A DNA stretch of 64,000 nucleotides from positions 252,759,533 through 252,823,532 of the forward strand of contig NC_081410.1 in NCBI RefSeq assembly GCF_030272615.1, written 5' to 3'. A model generated the notes under the pieces. The model saw nothing but the letters and a program-made list of their open reading frames with translations. It did no database searches and was not told the origin of the DNA. The stretch comes from Cryptomeria japonica (Eukaryota > Streptophyta > Pinopsida > Cupressales > Cupressaceae). This document shows positions 48,619-60,677 of this stretch, piece by piece. The translations under genes were made by a program, and so were the position numbers. The first letter of the stretch is position 1. Each line of letters starts with the position of its first letter.

Positions 48619-49766
48619 TGTAGATACTAAAAATTATCCTAAGTCTTTGACAACACTTTTCCCTGACCTTTTTCGTCTAAATTGATTAAATAATTTTAAT
48701 TATTTAATTAGTACTAATTTTCTTCTTCTATTTTCTTATAATTAAATAATTCTTAATTATTTAATTATTGTTCTTTTAAACTATTAATTAAATAATCTTC
48801 ATTATTTTATTAATATTCATCATTATCTTTTTCTAATCAATTAATCTTGATCTTAATCGGCTAATCCTAACTATTCCTCTTTGATTAAATAATTCACTTA
48901 ATTATTTAATCCATATTCTAAGCTAATTTATTCTTCCATGATTAAATAATTATTTTAATTATTTAATCCTCTTTTTCCAATTGTTCTAATTATATATATT
49001 TTTAATTTATTTAATTGTTATGTGTGGGTGAAATAAAATTTATTTATTTATTTATGACCCCACTTATCTCTTCCACTTTCTAATTTTTGCTAATTTGGTA
49101 TTTATGAGAAGATAATTAAAGGTTTTAAATATTTGTTCTCATAACATCTTGTTTTCTTTCTTCTATCTTCATCCTTTCCCGAATGACAACTCTACTGTAC
49201 ACTCAATCTTGTCCGTTGATTATTTTCAGTCTCAAATCAATCTTAGCCATTCAATTAATCCTCAATTTTTCTATAAATTGTTCTATAAATTGAGCTCTCA
49301 TTGCTCATTTTTAACAACCACATCTTAAGTATCCTCATGTTGGCAATTTTGTTATCATCTTGCATTTTGTAGGTGAGATCCACAACACATTTGGAGGAAA
49401 AAGAGAAACACTGGAGGTCAAGGAAGCAGATTTCTATATGTGGTTTGCGCTTTTGTTTTGAAATATTGTCTTTCTTTCTTTCATTGAATGTATTAGGATT
49501 AACTTCTGAGCTTGTTATGTTTTGTGGTTGCATAACTTAAGCTTTGATATATTATTCCAAATTCCTAGTTACAGAGATGAAGGCAAAAAATGTGATGTTG
49601 GATTCAAATTGCCAAAGTTATAGAATGTGAAAGATGAGGGTACAATACTGCACTAGCAAGAACAATTGAGTACATAGCATTAGAGGCTATAACAATTGAA
49701 CACAATTCTAGAGTGGTGAAATAGGTTTGAGACTTTCATAAGATTCTTGATTTGGCCTAATGGTGT
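48619..49766 (+). repeat. Possible decayed solo LTR
   Basis: Begins TGTAGATACTAAAAATTA, close to the LTR start of element E (TGTAGACACTTAAAAATA). It continues with AT-rich palindromic blocks (48684-48968), a TATAAAT-like site (about 49271) followed by a short transcript-leader-like stretch, then less clear sequence up to element D. No partner copy was found in the window, so the 3' limit is a guess. Confidence 0.35.
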
Positions 49767-51527
49767 TGTCATGTCCCCAATTTTTACCCTTCCTTAGTGA
49801 CAACATTTTTAGTAGGGTTGGTGTATTATCTGGTTCCTGTAGGCTAATCGAGCCTTTTAGGCATTTTAAAGCAGTTGACAACAATTTCCTAAAATTTAGG
49901 AGGGATCCCTATTTTTTAGGGATTGATTGGGAGTGGTCGGGCATTCAGAGACCTTTGGGAACGTTTTGGAGACTTTGAGTGCATCATCTATTTTTTAAGA
50001 GGAACTTCCAGTTCACTAACAGACACCCCGAATGTGCACACAACAGAGGGGAACCATTGAGATTCAATATCAGGTTGATAGGTCCAGCCTCCTAGTTTTT
50101 AGGAGCATCCCTAGATTTTAGGGGAAAACTACCAGTTGGCTTACGTGGCTCAGGCATTATCCATAGGCAGGTGGCTTCAATTAGTTTATAGTTCTGAGTT
50201 TATTTGAGCACTTGATGAATAAAATAGGAAATATTAAAATATTTCCTAAGTTGATTAAATAATAAAAAGGTGATTATATTAATTACTTATCTTATTATAT
50301 CAATAAATAAAAGCCATAACACCTTTCCTAAGCGTGGCAACTTGGAGGAGTTGGTTTAAGTGATTTTGGGTCCATTCAATGAATAATTGACACCTCTAGC
50401 CAATCGAACTTCTAAAGGGATTGTCTTGCAAATAAAATAAAGTTATTTTACTATTAAAAAGGGCAAATGAAACCCTAATTCAAAATTAGGGTTTGGGCTG
50501 AAAAAAAGGTGTTTGGGGAGCCCATTTTGCACATCTATGGTTGGGAATTTACACTTATAGGTAATTGAAAAGCTTCAGGTTTGGAGTTTTCAAAGGATTG
50601 AGGATGAAACCCCTTGATATTGAGCAGCTTGGACGATACCTTATAGCTATAAGTATTTGTAATTGTTAATGATAAGTTGTAACATTGAATTGCTTGGACA
50701 TAATAGGTTGGACATCTCCCTAACTTATTCCTAGATTGAGAATTAATTGTTTTATTAGCTTGGAGAGAATTTTGTTTATCAGAATTGTGGAGAATTTACA
50801 GTTGTGGATAAGAAATCAGAGGTTTATTGCAGATCAAGGAAGAGAAGCAATAATTAGTATCAAAATCATTCCCAGCTATATCGTACTTATCCATACAACT
50901 GGCGTCACCTTGTAAGGAAGGGTTTTCTTGCATGAAGGTGCCATTATCAGCTACTATTTAGATTGGTCACTCCTGGAGCATATTTTAAGCAAGTTTAAAA
51001 TTCATTACATTCCCTCTAGGGCCATGCAAAACCTAGCTATAGCTAACGTCAGCTAGGGCATCATCCTATAGCAAATTTATACCATATGGTGCTTGTAATC
51101 ACTCAGATAAAAACATGAGAACTCGGTGACTTGGAAAAATCAGTAATATTCACTCTTGTATTCAAATTACCTGGTACAGTTCCTATTTGTCATTTTGGTG
51201 CCAATTAATTAATTAATAGGTTGCTCCAAAAAGCCATTTGATGGACTTTAGGGAGTTGGTATTATTTTAGACCTGTTAAACTTTGTAATCAGAATTGTTT
51301 TGATGATAATGGAGACATATTTGTCATAGAAATTCTATTGTCTTTGAATGCAAAATTATTGTTCATGTACTTTAATTTGGCATATGTGAAAACCCTCTTA
51401 AACAAGCAATAAAACCAAGCATTACTCTCAGAGATCAGAACACAGTGACCTTGCACGAAAAATGTTTGCCGAAATCCCAACACACTTAAATTGAAGAAAT
51501 CATGATAGAATTGAGTAGGGATCTTTA
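49767..51527 (+). repeat. 5' LTR of element D (about 1.76 kb)
   Basis: The start is fixed by the match at 54180. The end is placed just before the primer-binding site and does not show a clean CA, so it is approximate. No gene lies inside. Confidence 0.65.
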
Positions 51528-51528
51528 G

Positions 51529-51540
51529 TGGTATCAGAGC
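51529..51540 (+). other. Primer-binding site of element D
   Basis: TGGTATCAGAGC, the classical plant complement to the 3' end of initiator tRNA-Met. Confidence 0.85.
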
Positions 51541-51592
51541 ATCGAACCTGCCAGCGTGTTGGGAAAAATCAGTTCCACTATAGGTCTGTACA

Positions 51593-53588
51593 ATGGCTAG
51601 AATTAAGAATGGGAGATCAATACCTATTTTCCTTCCCGCCTCACTAACGAAGGAAAAGATACATTCAATAAAAAATGGGCACTCAAAGATTTCACCTCCA
51701 CCAACAAGTACAAGTAAGATGCCCTGTGCCAAGGCATCCAATGATGCAATTATAAGAAACCACCATAACTATTGTACTCTTCCTAAGAAGATACATGACC
51801 TCCTTTCATTCACACAATTTGTGGGTATACCAGTTGAGGATGATGATTTGGTACCTACAAGTTCATATCAGTGGCAAAGAAGGAAAGAAGAATCAAAGGA
51901 TAGTGTAGAAAGCATTGGGAAAGAAGAAGAGTCAAGGGTGCAAGAATAAGGTGTGGAAACATAACTAATTGAAGGGCATATGCAATCTACAAATGAACAC
52001 AAAGAAAACAGAAATTAAACATCTTATGGGAGATTGGTTTTTGAGGAGCTACAAAAGCATCAACCCCTTGGGGCTGTTGATTTCATGACACATAGACAAG
52101 ACTATGATTTTGATTTTTGTGGCAGCGGTTATACTTCCATGCTTCATCATGAGTTGACAGTTAATTCACTAAAGCACATTAGTGTTGGAGCGTCTCCTAG
52201 TGTTGGTACTCAAGATTTGGGTGTTAAAGGTGAAGTATGTACAATGGATTCATGTCACAAACAATCACCTTTGGTATATCAGACCTTGGAAGAAAGTCAC
52301 CAGTTGATAGCCATGAGTTTCTTGGTTGGGAACATAGAGGTCGAGTTGTCTAGCATGAGTAATCACACAAATTCTTTTGAAGACGCCTCCCAATTAGCAA
52401 ATGAAGATGACTACATCCTTTATGAGCGCTGATGCTTATGTTAGTCCTGGTGAACATGGAGTTGATGAAAATCAGTTATCTATTGCAACTATGTCTGAGG
52501 AGGAAGCTTCTTTGGTTAGCGCCATTTTCAGTCATGTGGAAGATATAGCAGCTGGTATTGAAGATGAAAATCAGTACGAGACTCCTTGTGGATCAACACC
52601 TATTGATGTTTGGGATGGTTCTCTCTAAACAAAATTATGTCCTAACTTCTTCTGAATAGTTACACCCATCATCCATCTCATTCGTTAAATCCAATGTGGT
52701 TCATAAGCCAAATTTGGAGAATCAATTGAAAGTGAGTGAATATAAGATTCTTGCAACACTTTATCATTTTGATAGTACTCACAAGTTGATAGAAAACCAT
52801 CTATGGAAGGTCAACTTGGGAGGAGACAAAAATATGTTGAAGAATATTCTCATCTAGATGTTCAAGTGATCATAACCATAATAGAACTAATGAAATCAAA
52901 TTATCTGAATTTACTATCAGATCATGATCACATCCTTAACATTGTTGCAATCTATTTTGAAGCATTGAAAAGAGAGAAAGAGGAAGCGGATAAGATAATC
53001 TTCAAGCTTATGAACACCAGGGATTCCTTGGAGACCACTCAAGTAGCTCTTCAAGAAATGAAAAATCAGTGGGAAGAGCGTTGTGTGGAGCTGAGTCTAG
53101 TACATTCTACTTCAGCTCAATCAGAAAACCTGCCTCTTGCACTAGCCCTCTCAGATGGACAACATATTCATGAGGTGAATGAAGAGAAGGAACCATTTGA
53201 TGATACATTATCCAATGATACCAGTAGTTCCTTTATTACTGAGGATATACAAGATGATTCCAAAGAAGATATAGAGGAGGATTCTGAAATTCTGAGTTGG
53301 GATAGCATCAATTTACCTTCCCATTCTCATGAGTTTGCTGCCTATAACCTTAAAGAAGTTGATGACATATATTCAATCATTGCTGATAACACTCTTTTCG
53401 AGATGAGTGATGAATTGAGTTTAGATAATCCACTCTTTGAGTTGGACGATGAGGAGGTCCTTGATCTTGATGACACAAATGATGTGCAAAATGATATGTT
53501 GAACATACACTTAGTGGACCAGCCACTAATGTCATGTAATTACATGCAAATAAAGACATCCATAATGCAAATTTGGTTGAGAATTTGA
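51593..53588 (+). pseudogene. Element D internal ORFs, unknown protein(s)
   Basis: Readings at 51593-51949 (MARIKNGRSIPIFLPASLTK), 52034-52432, 52401-52628 and 52803-53588 follow each other with stops and frame changes, and could derive from one protein of about 600 residues. The 52803-53588 part is very acidic (DDSKEDIEEDSEIL, LDLDDTNDVQND) with a helical stretch before it (REKEEADKIIFKLMNTRDSL). No Gag core, zinc knuckle or catalytic motif is recognised. Such acidic ORFs occur in non-autonomous plant retroelements, but I cannot name the family. Confidence 0.5.
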
Positions 53589-54179
53589 TTATTCATGGTG
53601 AGTTTGAGGAGTTATCTTTTCTAGATGCTCACATAGTAGAGAATATGTCTTTTAGCACCAACCTGGATGACTCCAAAGGGATGGATACAAGGGAAATATT
53701 TAGTCCTGATTTTTAGATTTATAATAGATGTGGTTCATTATTCTTTTTTCATGACATAGGTGCATATAATAATGGGGAAATGAGCCACAATAAATTTGCA
53801 GTGCTTGGTACACATGATGCATGCTTTGATTTTTCTCATGATGGCAGACATGCTTCAACTTTGAGGTTGCCAACATTTACTCTTATGTGGCAACGTTATC
53901 CTTGTTGTGTGATGGTTTATTTGACATCATACTCTCCTACTTCAACTCCTACAATGGATTCTTCATCTTGGTTCGGAATCCGGGTATTGAAATGTATAAT
54001 ACATTCCTTTGGTGGATTCATGGTGTATTGCTACACTTTGGGGATATTGATGTTTATATTAGAGTAGCGCAACGGATGGGTGATGCGACATGCCTCGGAT
54101 TGGTATGGGATTCAAGAATTGATGTGCAGTATGTAGGTACATGATGCTTGAGGACGAGAAATATTTGGGAAGGGAGGAC

Positions 54180-54238
54180 TGTCATGTCCCCAATTTTTGC
54201 CCTTCCTTAGTGACAACATTTCTAATAGGGTTGGTCGA
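54180..54238 (+). repeat. 3' LTR of element D, first 59 bp
   Basis: Matches the start of the 5' LTR (CATGTCCCCAATTTTT.CCC and GTGACAACATTT). It is preceded by the purine tract TTTGGGAAGGGAGGA. Confidence 0.8.
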
Positions 54239-55353
54239 TGTAGACACTTAAAAATAATTATTTTAATTATTTTTAGTTCCTCACATAATTAATTAATTAA
54301 TTATGTTAATTAAAATTCTTCTCAATATTAGTTAAATATAATTAATATTGTCACTATAGCATATGATTGATTAAATCAATCCCTTTCTTTATTCTTCTAA
54401 AAAATCAAATCCCCACAAATCTTCCTCTTAGCTAATTAATTTCAATTAATTGGTTAACCTACATGATTCCTACAAATCATCTTCTTAATTCATCATTAAC
54501 CTAATAAATTCTTCTAGAAACTCCCTAAACTCACTTAACATTATTCTTCTAATTTTTTATTCCCTCCACTCATTCTCTCTCCTAGTCAAATTCTCCTACA
54601 AATATAAATCCCACCTAACATTCCCTCTAATTCCCCTCCTAATGAGTCGTTAATGGCTAATCATCATGATTAGCCACAAAGTCAACTCTTTGTCCTTTCA
54701 TCCGGCCACTAGCTATAAATGCTCTTTTTCTAGATGAATGTAAGATTTTTGAAATCTCACATTCCTCTAGGCATTTCCCTCTCCCAAGGAATTTTTAATT
54801 CCTTTTTATTCTTCTAATCCCCATAATATCCATTTTTGGAGAATTTTTAATTCCTCCAATGCATCTTGTAGAGTGTGGAGATACGAAATGCTTTTAAGGC
54901 ATATTTCTTGGTCTCCACACCCTCTCTTGGACCTTGTGTGACCTCACAAGTAAATCTTAGTCCTTCATCTCGAATTCATCCTAGCCATCCGTTTTCCTCT
55001 CCTCTTCCTATAAAATAGGGTTCCATCCCTTCATTCAAAAACATCTTGAAATCCAGTAAGCTTATGCTGCCCTTTTGAACCCAGGAAATCATCTTGGCAA
55101 CTTGATCATGTCATCCTTATCATTTATCCTAATCATTTGTGCACAATATTGAAGAGCCATCCACATCCAACAATCAAAGGAGCACATCAAGTGGAGCATT
55201 ATCAAGGGGCGCCTTCACTTCATCAAGCTCAATCCGAAGGAGAAGGTAAAATAGCAAGGTGAAATGGTCTTTTAATGATATTTTAGCATTCTGCATGTTT
55301 ATTTCATTATGTTTTGATCAGTTTACCTTTCAAATCTATTTTTCCCCTCTTCA
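54239..55353 (+). repeat. 5' LTR of element E (about 1.1 kb)
   Basis: TG start at 54239. The end is taken as CTCTTCA at 55353, just before TTTTGGCACACCTGGTGGGA, the presumed priming site. A TATAAAATA box is at 55009-55017, with a transcript-leader-like stretch after it. The end is not confirmed because the 3' LTR is absent. Confidence 0.65.
55009..55017 (+). promoter_or_regulatory. TATA box of element E LTR promoter
   Basis: TATAAAATA followed by GGGTTCC, about 345 bp before the presumed LTR end, in the usual U3/R border zone. Confidence 0.6.
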
Positions 55354-55620
55354 TTTTGGCACACCTGGTGGGACCCACGTCCCTAAGAACTAATGTTGTT
55401 GTGTTTTTAGGTTTTTTGTGAGTTGTGAGACGGAGGTTCCAAAATAGTGACTGCAGAAAAAAAAAAAAAAAAATTCGCAGGTTCTAGAATAGCGGCTCTG
55501 CATTTCTGCGCGATAGCTCCTCCTTATTTTTTTACTTTTATGTTTTCTGTTTATTTGCTATTTCTGTTTCAGCATGACAACTCTGTTATCTATTCTGTTT
55601 ATTTATAATCTGTGTGAAAG

Positions 55621-55990
55621 TAGGAGAGTATGCTCTTGTCTATATAGACAATCAGAAATCTGGACCTTTGACACTTTTCTATTCTGTTTAGCGCGACTGT
55701 ATGCTCTGACCGCAAGAAAGTGTTAAAATAGGAGAGTATGCTCTTGTCTATCTAGACAATCAGAAATCCAGACCTTTGACACTTTTCTATCAGTTTAGTG
55801 CTATTGTCTGTTCTGTTAATATGTTTGAAATTTGTTAGGTGCTAACAGTAGTCTGCATTTTCTTTTCATTTCATGTTATTTTCTCTGTTTAAATATAATC
55901 TGTCTGACCGCAGGAAAGTGTGAAAGTAGGAGAGTATGCTCTTGTCTATCTAGACAATCAGAAATCTGGACCTTTGACATTTTTATTTTA
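55621..55990 (+). repeat. Three copies of a repeat of about 60 bp with a central palindrome
   Basis: Copies near 55621, 55729 and 55927 read TAGGAGAGTATGCTCTTGTC, then the palindrome, then AATCAGAAATC..GACCTTTGACA. Palindromes: 55636-55651 (TTGTCTATATAGACAA, perfect), 55744-55759 and 55942-55957 (TTGTCTATCTAGACAA). A diverged fourth copy lies at about 56900-56960 (palindrome 56932-56947). Confidence 0.88.
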
Positions 55991-56012
55991 TTCTGTTTAG
56001 TGCGACTATTTG

Positions 56013-56173
56013 CTCTGTTAAATCTAGGGTTTCTGTCTGCTCTATTAAATCTAGGGTTTTTGTTTTGTTAAATTTAGGGTTTTGGTTCTGTTAAATTTAG
56101 GGTTTTTGTTTTGTTAAATTTAGGGTTTCTGTTCTGTTAAATTTAGAGTTTCTGTTCCATTAAATCTAAGGGT
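56013..56173 (+). repeat. Tandem repeat of about 22-27 bp containing AAATTTAGGGTTT
   Basis: Seven units of CTGTTAAATTTAGGGTTTTT type with variants TCTAGGG, TTTAGAG and TCTAAGGG. Followed by A/G-rich low-complexity sequence. Confidence 0.8.
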
Positions 56174-57910
56174 TAAAAAAAAAAAAAGAAAAAAAAAGAA
56201 AAAAGAAAAAACAAGTAAATTTTTTCTATTTTTTCGCCATATCTTCTTTATTTTGACTCCATTTCCCTTCAAACTTCACCAGATTCTCCACATTTCCATT
56301 TTCCACATTTTCTTCCTTGGAGGCCTTATCTCAAAAATCTACTTTTTGAAGCCCAAAATCCCATATTTCTCTATTTTTAGGGTTTGCCATAACTTCTTCC
56401 CTTTTCATCCAATCACCTCCAAATTTTTCCCATATTATCCATCTTCAACTTTTGCTTCTTTGTCCCTCTTGGACAAATTTTCCCATTCCTTCATCTCTCC
56501 TCCAAAATGCCCATTTTTCGCTTGCCTATCCCTTAGAAAGTGGTAAAAACCTAGTCAAACCCCATTTACCCATCAAAGCTTTCTTCAAATCCACATTTGT
56601 CATTAGTAAAAAAGTTTTTATTCATGTTTTTCTATTCATTCCCCAAAAATAAAAAAAATTAATATTTTTGTCATTTTGTTGATTTTTGCAGGACGCTTGT
56701 TGAAGACTATTTTTCCAAACTACTAATCAAGTTGTTTTGCATGACACTTTTTGAAGACTCCATTTTTCAAACTACTAATCAAGTGGTTTTGCAGGTTGCC
56801 TAGCTAATTCAACCAAATATTGTGCATTTATTTAAATTAGGCACCTAGATATTAATTAAAATGGAATGAACCATTGTCTTATGTGTCTTTAAGAAAAGCG
56901 TAAAGGTAGGGAAGTATGCTTTTGTCTTACTAGACGATTAGAAATCCAGGCCCTCCAACCTTTTCTTGTTTGATTGTGTGTTTACCTCTAGCAGGCCTGC
57001 CCTCCCAACTTGCTCTTTGAGAAGGTAAGAGGGGAATGACCCAAGTGAGTACACCTGGACCTGGGGTTCCCAACTCACTATAATAAATAGGCCATTGACT
57101 ACGAAAGGGTTAATGGTTGGGGCTATATGAGAGTTCACTCTCACATTGGGTGCTAGTAGGATCCTAGAGATCTCAATCATGCTTGCGTGACTACTAAGTT
57201 CTTGGTGCTTCATTGGGCTATAGGCCTCAATTGCGCTTGCGCAACTTCGAAGGGTAGCTCCTAACGGGAAGACTTACTAAACACCTTGTTCATAGTGGCC
57301 AAAAACCCTCTAGTCATTGGTGCAGGAGGTCGGACCTCTGAAGCGGCCCATATTCTTACGGCCCTTAGTAGAGACATAAAGTTCGCCGTGGAGGGGAGCC
57401 AGTGGGGTCAAGCATCTAAGTGTCTGCTCTGGGTAAGCGTAGATGGGAAACCAATTGGGATTCAATGACTATTGTCCTTGCCAACCTTAAGAATGTTGTA
57501 TATGAGCATGAGTGTCTTTGAGATAATATGCATTTAATCATTGTGTTTTCTTTGTTTGATACATACTTGCCAAGAGTAGACTAAAAACACATCACTATCC
57601 CCAAACACTTTGCAAAAATATTTGTCAAGACACAAACAAATTGTCCAAGTCATTACCCACACCAAGTCCAAAATTGTGTCAAAACTCCGTCCATCCCATT
57701 TTTCATAAGCCTAAGAGAGAAGCTAAGAGTTTATCCTCTACGTCAACATTCAAGTTTGTCCTTTGAAACACCTACTATCGTCCAAATCAGGGTGGTCATA
57801 TCCCTTCATACAACTTGTCATTTAAATAGATCCTTCATGTTCATGCCAAAGACAACCTAGTCATCAAGTTTTCTTTTAAACCATCACTACCATACCTTCT
57901 TCATCAATCA

Positions 57911-58165
57911 TCCTCAAATTTCTTAAGTCCTTTCATCACAAATTTCTTAAGTCCTTTCATCCTCAAATTTCTTAAGTCCTTTCATCACAGATTTCTTAAG
58001 TCCTTTTATCCTCAAATTTCTTAAATCCTTTCATCACAAATTTCTTAAGTCCTTTCATCCTCAAATTTCTTAAGTCCTTTCATCACAAGTTTCTAAAATC
58101 CTTCCATCACAAATTTTCTAAGTCATTTCATCACATTTTTCCCTAAGTCTTTTCATCACAAATAT
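57911..58165 (+). repeat. Tandem array, 24/25-bp units in alternating pairs, about 10 copies
   Basis: Units TCACAAATTTCTTAAGTCC + TTTCA (24 bp) and TCCTCAAATTTCTTAAGTCC + TTTCA (25 bp) alternate, giving a 49-bp higher-order unit. The last three units are more diverged. The array ends just before the gag ATG at 58171. Confidence 0.9.
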
Positions 58166-58170
58166 CGTGT

Positions 58171-60353
58171 ATGGTCGCAACTCGATCCCAAAAGAAAAAG
58201 ATGGCTAATCAACAATATGGCATGCCAAACATTGGTGTCCTATATGAAGATCTCACACAAGATCATACACAAAGTGGGCAACCAAGTGATCAAGATCAAA
58301 GCCCAAATCTTGACATGGTTAACCAAGATGAACTTTGTCCGGAAGTGCAAACTTTCCTAGCGGATTCTTATAACCAAGAGATGATGGAAAAGTTTATTAA
58401 ACACAATCTTACTGCACTTCTGAAAACTCTTCTTGAACATGGAGCTCAACTTCCACCTAAATTTAATAGATATGCTCTCGTCCAACAACCACAAGGAGAC
58501 CTTGCTCCCACACAAAGTGTTGCACCTACTATTCAAACTCAATCAATTGCAGCCCCATCAATCATCCACGCCCAATCAATGCCACCTGCGACACCTCCCA
58601 CCACGGTCTCCATCCCGCCTTCTTCCTCCTTACCATCCATACCACTATCAAATCCAATCTCATCCATTCTCCAACAAACTTCTATACCACCTCCTTCTAC
58701 TCAACCACATATTTCTATTCCACAAACTTCCTTTTCTCCCAACAATGTCGCAAATTTTATCTAGACCGCATTCAATCCTGTCACAACAGTTGGCGGACCG
58801 CAACCAACTATCACACAAACCCCAGTGACATCGGTCATCACATCCCACGTTCCCACCTCCTCATCATATCAATATATTGGTGATGGTGCACCTTCTTTGG
58901 TTCATCCAATTCTTGGGGCAAATACAATCCATGAATATCAAAGTCCACAACAAGACCTCATCAAGGAAATTCAAGACATGAAGAATATCATCAAAAACAT
59001 GAAAGAAAAGACTAATAAAAGGAAAGCTTACTCATTCGAAGAGTTTTGCCCTTGTCCTTACGACCCATCTATATCAGTTGCACCGTATCCCCCGAGATTT
59101 GAGATCCCTAGAGATTTGAGATCCCTAAATTCACCAAGTATGAAGGCAAAGGAGACCCCCGCGACCATGTCCGAGAATTCCACATCTTATGCCAAGAAGT
59201 CTCCTATAGTGACCTTTATCTTCACAGACTCTTTCCCAAGAGTCTCACGGGAGACGCCGTGGCATGGTTCTCATCTTTACCATGAGGTTCCATTGTCTCT
59301 TTTCTAGACTTGGCAGAAAAATTTGTGGCCCACTATGCATACAACATGGGTAATGATGTTTCTATGATGGACCTATGTAATACAAAACAAAGGCCTGGAG
59401 AAACCTTCGCCAATTTCCTACAAAGATGGCGACATCTTATCAAAAAATTCCAGTGGGACATGCCAGAACAACATCAAATTGAACTATTTCAAAAGAACTT
59501 GGTGCCTGAACTTTCAAGACCTTTAATATCTCAATGTATCAAATCCTTCCAAAAATTGACCGATAAGGGCCTCGCCCTCGAATGTGTCTTGTTGGAGGAA
59601 GGAACCTTGAAACATTACCAGAAGTCATCACAAAGTTCTTCCTCTTATCATAACGACAAGCCAAAATTTTGGGCTAAAAATAAAAATGTGGTCAATGATG
59701 GTGTAACTGATGCAAAGCGGGTCCAAATCATGGCCGCTCCCCCAAAATCCAACAATCAAAACAATTCAAATCAATCTCAAAAACCTCACAATAATGTCTC
59801 AATCCAGGGACGACCACCCTGATCGAATAACAACACTCCAAGAGATTTCACTCCTCTTACTGAGCCTATTGAAGTGGTGTTTCAAAAACTTGTCCAAGCA
59901 GGTATAGTGGTTTTTCCAATCACTCGCCCGTTTGATCCCAATCAACCTAAACCAAGATGGTATAATGAAAATGAGTATTGTGAATACCATCGTATCAAGG
60001 GACATGATACATGAAAGTGTATGAAACTGAAGATCTACATACAAGATCTCATTGATAGAGGTGAGATTGAGGTAGCAAATGCAAAACCTGGTAATAACAA
60101 TGACAAACTCAAAATGTACCAGGAACCCTTCCCAAAGCATGATAAAGGAAAAGGCTCATCATCTAACGCAATGGGTTATGACTACACAAATCACGTAACC
60201 GGTTTTGATTTTTTAGTAAGTCGCATTGAACCTACAAACAATCATGTCAATGTCATAACCATCCAAGGAGTTAATCCTTCTTCTTCCCAAAGCAGACCAA
60301 ATCTGGCTAGAATAGTCATTCAAGGTGCCACGCCTTCCACCTCCCATTTCTAG
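58171..60353 (+). pseudogene. Element E gag (broken)
   Basis: From ATG 58171 (MVATRSQKKKMANQQYG). A Pro/Ser/Thr/Gln-rich N-terminal part has a stop at 58762, then a helical piece (DLIKEIQDMKNIIKNMKEK) leads to the conserved lead-in RKAYSFEEFCPCPYDPSI. A frame change near 59300 leads to the Gag core at 59310-59600 (CNTKQRPGETFANFLQRWR, then FQKNLVPELSRPL). A zinc knuckle of CCHC type (CEYHRIKGHDT, stop, KC) lies at about 59978-60022, followed by LKIYIQDLIDRGEIEV. Stops at 59820 and 60015 and later ones end the reading. Gag builds the particle and binds RNA. Confidence 0.85.
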
Positions 60354-60677
60354 AATGACTGTAATGCAACTACACGCCGAGGAAGAGTCACCATCCAAGG
60401 AGTTCCTCCCCCACCAAACCCCCCACCCATGTCTTCCACCCGCCGATATGACCTCCTTGATCAACTTGGGAAGACACCCGCACAGATCTCCATTTTGGAA
60501 CTTCTCAAGACTTCTTTAGTCCATAAATAAATTTTGGAACAAGCCCTTCTCCAATCACGTGTTCTTGATAACATCAACACCACCCAATTTTAAACCCTCA
60601 TTGGAAACCTTGCTGCCCAGCAACACATTGTATTTAACTCCAAAGATGCTCCCGTAGATGAGGACCATAACAAACCT

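Larger units (their letters stand above)
49767..54238 (+). mobile_element. Element D: non-autonomous LTR element, 3' LTR cut by element E
   Basis: TGTCATGTCCCCAATTTTTA at 49767 recurs at 54180. Between them are a primer-binding site (51529-51540), three to four ORFs of unknown kind and a polypurine tract (about 54166-54179). After about 55 matching bases the 3' LTR stops at 54238 where element E begins; its remainder should lie beyond the window. No protease, RT or integrase is visible, so D needed enzymes from elsewhere. Confidence 0.8.
55354..58170 (+). other. Untranslated leader of element E with repeat families
   Basis: About 2.8 kb between LTR and gag. It holds an A-run (about 55459-55474), four palindrome-bearing repeats (55621-56947), a tandem TTTAGGG-containing block (56013-56173), A-rich sequence, and a 24/25-bp tandem array just before gag. 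No supported gene. Confidence 0.7.

Noticed and set aside
56013-56173. Interstitial telomere
   Set aside because: The TTTAGGG words are separated by other bases within units of about 22-27 bp, not head-to-tail heptamers.
57286-57468. Sixty-codon ORF in the leader of element E
   Set aside because: No homology recognised, and it lies in an untranslated leader made of repeats; a chance ORF is more likely.
57911-58165. CRISPR-like array
   Set aside because: Plant nuclear DNA; units are directly tandem without unique spacers.
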